Below, in pieces: positions 57,137-60,673 of a stretch of DNA of 60,673 nucleotides. Source of the stretch: Sedimenticola sp. (lineage in GTDB: Bacteria > Pseudomonadota > Gammaproteobacteria > Chromatiales > Chromatiaceae). The position numbers were made by a program, and so were the translations under genes. The stretch covers positions 1 to 60,673 of the forward strand of contig JALVEB010000197.1 of NCBI GenBank assembly GCA_027008705.1, written 5' to 3'. Position 1 is the stretch's first letter. The number at the start of each line of letters is the position of its first letter. The notes below the pieces were generated by a model. The model was not told where the DNA came from. It made no database searches and was given only the letters and a program-made list of their open reading frames with translations.

Positions 57137-57813
57137 AGACTGCCCCAGGTGTTCTTACGCTTGCGCATGTGCAGGCGCGGCAGGATCAGCCCGATCAGGA
57201 TGCCGCCGAAGGTCACCAGCGCGCCGTTCACCAGCCATTTCTGTGCCGAGGTGTTCGAGAGCTCCTGGTTCTCTTGTTTCAGTTCCTCGATCTGCCGCAC
57301 CAGCGAGACCTGTTTCTTGCGCAGCTCGTTTCGCTCATTGTTGACGCGTACCGCGTTGGCGGAGACCCGTTGCAGTTCCTCGTACTTGCGCGCCAGCTCG
57401 TCGCGTTCTCGTTGCAGGCGGGCGTTGCTGGCTTCCAGCTCGCTGTTCTCGCGTTGCGCCTTGGAGAGTCTCGCGGCCAGTTGGTCAGGCTCGGCCTGCA
57501 GCGCTTCGAGACGCTGGCGCATCTCGGCGAGTTGCGCGCGCGCGGCGGGTTCCTTCATCAGTTGGTGCAGCAGTACATAGCCGGTCTTGCCGCTTTTTGT
57601 GCGTACATGGGCGTAGCCGGTTTTCTTGTTGATCGAGAGGACCTCGACCGGATAGCCGGCCGGCAGGCGGCGCAGGATTTTGAAGCGCGGGCCCTCGCCG
57701 GCGCGCATCATGATCCGGGTCTGGTCGGAGATGTAGCGGGTCTCGGCGCGCAAGGGGGCGGCGAGCAGCAAGGGCAGCAGCGTCAGCAGCAATGGCAGTC
57801 TAAGGGCGTTCAC
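57133..57813 (-). CDS. SH3-domain, coiled-coil, membrane-anchored protein (TIGR04211-like)
   Basis: A 226-residue envelope protein: signal peptide (LRLPLLLTLLPLLLAAPLRA), a bacterial SH3 domain (RYISDQTRIMMRAGEGPRFK to GYVLLHQL), a long coiled coil (about residues 95-190, rich in Glu, Arg, Leu) and a C-terminal membrane helix (LVNGALVTFGGILIGLILPR L) with a basic cytosolic end. This architecture is a known uncharacterised family in gammaproteobacteria, perhaps binding peptidoglycan. I infer a GTG start at 57813 just before the signal peptide; the track ORF starts too far upstream. Confidence 0.87.
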   Translation of the reverse strand: MNALRLPLLLTLLPLLLAAPLRAETRYISDQTRIMMRAGEGPRFKILRRLPAGYPVEVLSINKKTGYAHVRTKSGKTGYVLLHQLMKEPAARAQLAEMRQRLEALQAEPDQLAARLSKAQRENSELEASNARLQRERDELARKYEELQRVSANAVRVNNERNELRKKQVSLVRQIEELKQENQELSNTSAQKWLVNGALVTFGGILIGLILPRLHMRKRKNTWGSL

Positions 57814-57880
57814 GTCGATCTCTTGTTGGGAGAGGGGTCCGCCGATTATGCCACAGCCATGTCTTCGCGAGAGAGTGCTC

Positions 57881-58810
57881 CTAGCCCGGAGCGTCGCCTG
57901 CCAGCAACAGCTCCAGCAGCGCCTTTTGCGCATGCAGGCGGTTTTCGGCCTCGTCCCAGACCACGCTTTGCGGCCCGTCGATGACCTCGGCCGCGACTTC
58001 TTCGCCGCGATGCGCCGGCAGGCAGTGCATGAACAGTGCGTCGGAGCGGGCCTGGCTCATCACGCGGCGGTCGACCTGGTAGCCGGCGAAGGCGGCCTCT
58101 CGGGCTTTTTGTTCCTCTTCCTGTCCCATGCTGGCCCAGACGTCGGTGACCACCAGATCGGCGTCGCGCGCGGCTTCCAGCGGATCGCGCACGATCTGGC
58201 AACGCGAGCCGGCCGCGCCGAGGATCGCCGGATCGGGATCGTAGCCTTCGGGACAGGCGATGCGCAGCTTGAAATCGAACTGACGCGCGGCGTTGATGTA
58301 GGAGTGGCACATATTGTTGCCATCGCCGATCCAGGTCGCGGTCTTACCCTGCATCTCTCCGTGCTGTTCGTACCAGGTCTGCATGTCGGCGAGCAGTTGG
58401 CAGGGGTGCAGCAGGTCGGTCAGGCCGTTGATCACCGGGACTCGCGAATACGCGGCGAAGGTCTCTACGGTGGCCTGCTCGAAGGTGCGGATCATCACCG
58501 CGTCGACCATCCGCGACAACACCCGGGCGGCGTCTTCGAGCGGTTCGCCCCGCCCGAGCTGGGTATCGCGCGACGAAAGGAAGATCGCGCCGCCGCCGAA
58601 CTGGATCATGCCCGCTTCGAACGAGACCCGGGTGCGGGTCGATGCCTTGTCGAAGATCATGCCAAGCACGCGGTTCTTCAGCAGCTCGTGCGGCTCGCCG
58701 GCGTGCTGGAGGCGTTTGAGTTCGATCGCGCGCCGGATCAGGGCCATCGGCTCGTTGTCGCGCAGATCGAGCAGGCTGAGGAAATGGCGGGGTGGCTGAC
58801 GCGGGCTCAT
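57881..58810 (-). CDS. argF: Ornithine carbamoyltransferase
   Basis: ArgF makes citrulline from ornithine and carbamoyl phosphate. The 309-residue protein has [20 protein letters not shown], the carbamoyl-phosphate motif [34 protein letters not shown], the HPCQ ligand in [15 protein letters not shown] and the ornithine-binding [12 protein letters not shown]. The start is ATGATG overlapping the argD stop; the second ATG (58810) has the better spacing to GAGG. It is co-transcribed with argD. Confidence 0.97.
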   Translation of the reverse strand: MSPRQPPRHFLSLLDLRDNEPMALIRRAIELKRLQHAGEPHELLKNRVLGMIFDKASTRTRVSFEAGMIQFGGGAIFLSSRDTQLGRGEPLEDAARVLSRMVDAVMIRTFEQATVETFAAYSRVPVINGLTDLLHPCQLLADMQTWYEQHGEMQGKTATWIGDGNNMCHSYINAARQFDFKLRIACPEGYDPDPAILGAAGSRCQIVRDPLEAARDADLVVTDVWASMGQEEEQKAREAAFAGYQVDRRVMSQARSDALFMHCLPAHRGEEVAAEVIDGPQSVVWDEAENRLHAQKALLELLLAGDAPG

Positions 58811-59994
58811 CATGCGGCCTCGCTGGCGACGAAGGCGCCGATCAGCCGGCCGAGGCCATCGACCAGTTCCTCGATCTCGGCATCGCTGATCACCAGTGGC
58901 GGCAGCAGGCGCACCACATGGCCGGCGGTGACGTTGATCAGCAGCCCCTGGTCGAGCGCGCGGTTCACCAGCCCGCCGCATGGGCGCTCCAGTTCGATGC
59001 CGATCATCAGGCCGCGCCCGCGGATTTCGGTCACGCCGTCGAGTCCGCCGACGCGTTCGCGCAGGCTCGCCATCAGGCGTTCGCCGGCGTCCGCCGCGCG
59101 CGCCACCAGGGCCTCCTGGTCCAGGGTCTCGATCGTGGCCGACGCGGCGGCGCAGGCCAGCGGATTGCCGCCGAAGGTCGAACCGTGAGTGCCGGGGCCG
59201 AGCACCTCGGCGGCCGCCCCCGAGGCCAGGCAGGCGCCGATCGGCACGCCGTTGCCGAGCGCCTTGGCCAGGGTCATCACGTCGGGCGTGACGGCCTCGT
59301 GCTGGCAGGCGAACCAGCGGCCGGTACGTCCCATCCCGGTCTGGATCTCGTCGAGCATCAGCAGCCAGTGATGGGCGTCGCACAGTGCGCGCAGATCGCG
59401 CAGGTAGCCGTCGGTCGGCACGCGGACGCCGCCCTCGCCCTGGATCGGCTCGACCAGCACCGCGACGACCTCGTCGCTGTTTTCCGCGATCCGGCGGATG
59501 GCTTCCAGATCATCGAATGGCACCCGGATGAAGCCGCCGACGAGCGGTTCGAAGCCAGCCTGTACCTTGCGGTTGCCGGTCGCGCTGAGTGTCGCCATGG
59601 TGCGGCCGTGGAAGCTGTTCTCGGCAACGATGATAGTCGGCGTGGCGATGCCGCGGGCGTGCCCATGCAGGCGGGCGAGCTTGATCGCGGCCTCGTTGGC
59701 CTCGGCGCCGGAGTTGCCGAAGAACACCCGGTCCATGCCCGCCAGCGAGGTCAGGCGCTCGCCCAGCTCGCGCTGGCGGGCGATGCCATACAGATTGGAT
59801 GTGTGCACCAGCCGCCCGGCCTGCTCGCACAGCGCCTGGGTAACCCTTGGATGGGCGTGACCGAGAGCGCAGACCGCGATTCCGCCGATAGCGTCCAGGT
59901 AGGCCTTGCCGTTCTCATCGAACAGGCGACAACCTTCGCCATGGTGGAAGGTGACAGGCAGGCGCGCGTAGGTCGCCATCAACGGGTTGGGCAT
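58810..59994 (-). CDS. argD: Acetylornithine aminotransferase
   Basis: ArgD is the PLP enzyme converting N-acetylglutamate semialdehyde to acetylornithine. The 394-residue class III aminotransferase shows [53 protein letters not shown], the PLP lysine in [14 protein letters not shown] and [13 protein letters not shown]. The ATG at 59994 or the ATG six codons in could be the start. Only about 30 bases separate it from an upstream hairpin with T-run. It is followed by argF. Confidence 0.96.
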   Translation of the reverse strand: MPNPLMATYARLPVTFHHGEGCRLFDENGKAYLDAIGGIAVCALGHAHPRVTQALCEQAGRLVHTSNLYGIARQRELGERLTSLAGMDRVFFGNSGAEANEAAIKLARLHGHARGIATPTIIVAENSFHGRTMATLSATGNRKVQAGFEPLVGGFIRVPFDDLEAIRRIAENSDEVVAVLVEPIQGEGGVRVPTDGYLRDLRALCDAHHWLLMLDEIQTGMGRTGRWFACQHEAVTPDVMTLAKALGNGVPIGACLASGAAAEVLGPGTHGSTFGGNPLACAAASATIETLDQEALVARAADAGERLMASLRERVGGLDGVTEIRGRGLMIGIELERPCGGLVNRALDQGLLINVTAGHVVRLLPPLVISDAEIEELVDGLGRLIGAFVASEAA

Positions 59995-60023
59995 GGCCGG
60001 GTCATCCAGTGTTGCGGAAAAAC

Positions 60024-60049
60024 AAAAAAGGCCGCCCGGAGGCCGCCTT
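60024..60049 (-). terminator. Hairpin with T-run in the argD leader (possible attenuator)
   Basis: Reading leftward, AAGGC...GCCTT with an inner GCC/GGC stem is followed by TTTTTT, ending about 30 bases before the argD ATG. That space is too small for a separate promoter, so argD transcripts probably pass through it. An alternative TGTCC/GGACA pairing lies just upstream. An Arg-rich overlapping ORF (59979-60167) spans it. Confidence 0.5.
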
Positions 60050-60163
60050 GCCTTGTCCCGGAATCGGACAGGAATTCCCTGGCCGACTTCCGTAAAACCC
60101 TAAACCTTAACCTATCCGGGAGTATCCGGCAAGAGTTGGTTTCCCTGGCGTCTCCCCATTTTT

Positions 60164-60673
60164 TCATCTCATTGCCCCCAGTAAGCCGGGCGCATCAGCG
60201 AACAGGTCGGGTGGTGGCGCGGTAGCTCCCGAATGCCGCCTTCGGCGCAACCAGGGGTGGAAGATGACCCGGGCTGCGCTGAACAGGTGTTGCCAGCTGG
60301 CCAACAGGCTGTAGAACGGGAAGATCGGAGATTTCCGGGGTTTCTGGCGTCGGGCTTTCTCCAGCCGTTTGCCGCCTTCTTCCTGATAGGATGCCAGCAG
60401 GGCCCAAGCCAGACTTGCCAGCGCCACCAGGTTCTGCAACGTAGTGAAACGCCGTGCCTGCACGCCCTCCAGATCAAATCCCTGCTCGGTGAACCGGTCG
60501 CCTTCCTCGCAGGCCCAACGGTCCAGGTAACTGTGAATCAATCGCTGCCGTCCAGCTCACCTCGTCATGTTTGGCCAGCATGCGGGAGATCCGTTTCTGG
60601 GTGTGGTGCAGCCGACAGGGCTCCTTGAGCGATCGGGCGATCTCCGACTGCTTGAGCGTGCCGCTGGTGAGAA
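60164..60673 (-). pseudogene. Decayed IS4-type transposase (internal deletion, cut by window edge)
   Basis: The leftward C-terminal part (60164-60535) encodes HSYLDRWACEEGDRFTEQGF and LQNLVALASLAWALLASYQE, matching the Y-R-E segment of IS4-family DDE transposases. Upstream, bases 60541-60671 encode in another frame LTSGTLKQSEIARSLKEPCR and MLAKHDEVSW, which look like the N-terminal DNA-binding part. The large central catalytic region is missing, so the gene is an internally deleted, frame-broken remnant. No flanking terminal repeats were identified within the window. Confidence 0.75.

Noticed and set aside
60662-60673. Window end CGCTGGTGAGAA matching the family B arm in reverse
   Set aside because: The same bases read in frame as LTSG of the transposase N-terminal remnant; a 12-base match alone does not show a repeat copy.

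Overview
The window is about 60.7 kb of GC-rich, gene-dense chromosome from a gammaproteobacterium. Gene content and order (ileS-lspA, lptD-surA-pdxA, cutA-dsbD-tlpA-aroQ-accBC-prmA-dusB-fis-purH-purD, groESL with CIRCE, glnE-ilvE) resemble purple-sulfur-type Gammaproteobacteria (Chromatiales and relatives). That placement is inferred from gene content; no marker here proves genus or species. No rRNA, tRNA, CRISPR array or prophage was seen. Mobile DNA consists of three families of short palindromic elements and one decayed IS4-type transposase at the right edge.

Layout. (1) 1-3.6 kb: the 3' two thirds of ileS, lspA, a PHP-type phosphatase, then convergent ampD. (2) 3.7-9.6 kb: a DUF1631 gene bracketed by repeats, an FKBP, nadC, a secreted FKBP, and a leftward pair encoding an NTF2-like protein and a membrane-anchored protein with a metzincin-type zinc motif. 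(3) 9.6-16 kb: a DnaA-box cluster, typA, and a periplasmic binding protein followed by a CHASE-PAS-GGDEF-EAL protein, separated by a palindromic element. (4) 16-26 kb: lptD-surA-pdxA leftward, and an RND pump plus amgK-like kinase rightward. (5) 26.1-29.5 kb: an accessory cassette with an HprK-related kinase, a PqqD-like small protein, a secreted four-cysteine protein and a divergent nucleotidyltransferase. This is the best candidate for a little-described system. (6) 29.5-42.2 kb: fourteen tightly packed leftward genes, cutA through vanZ, joining thiol redox control, fatty-acid synthesis (accBC), translation and tRNA modification, Fis and purine synthesis, with an LpxA-family acyltransferase between purH and purD. 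(7) 42.2-48.6 kb: fxsA, groES-groEL under CIRCE, a ComEA-like protein with a lysine-rich tail, and glnE. (8) 48.6-57 kb: ilvE, a four-gene pyruvate-dehydrogenase-type operon, and thiC under a TPP riboswitch. (9) 57-60.7 kb: an SH3-domain membrane protein, argF and argD with a hairpin leader, and the transposase remnant.

How genes work together. LspA, AmpD, AmgK, LptD, SurA, LpxA-like and the RND pump all concern the cell envelope. DsbD and TlpA form a thiol-reducing branch. The PDH operon uses TPP and lies next to the TPP-regulated thiC. A recurrent oddity is that short palindromic elements sit exactly at gene ends: two families supply the stop codons of several genes, and one element carries the start codon of the GGDEF-EAL gene.
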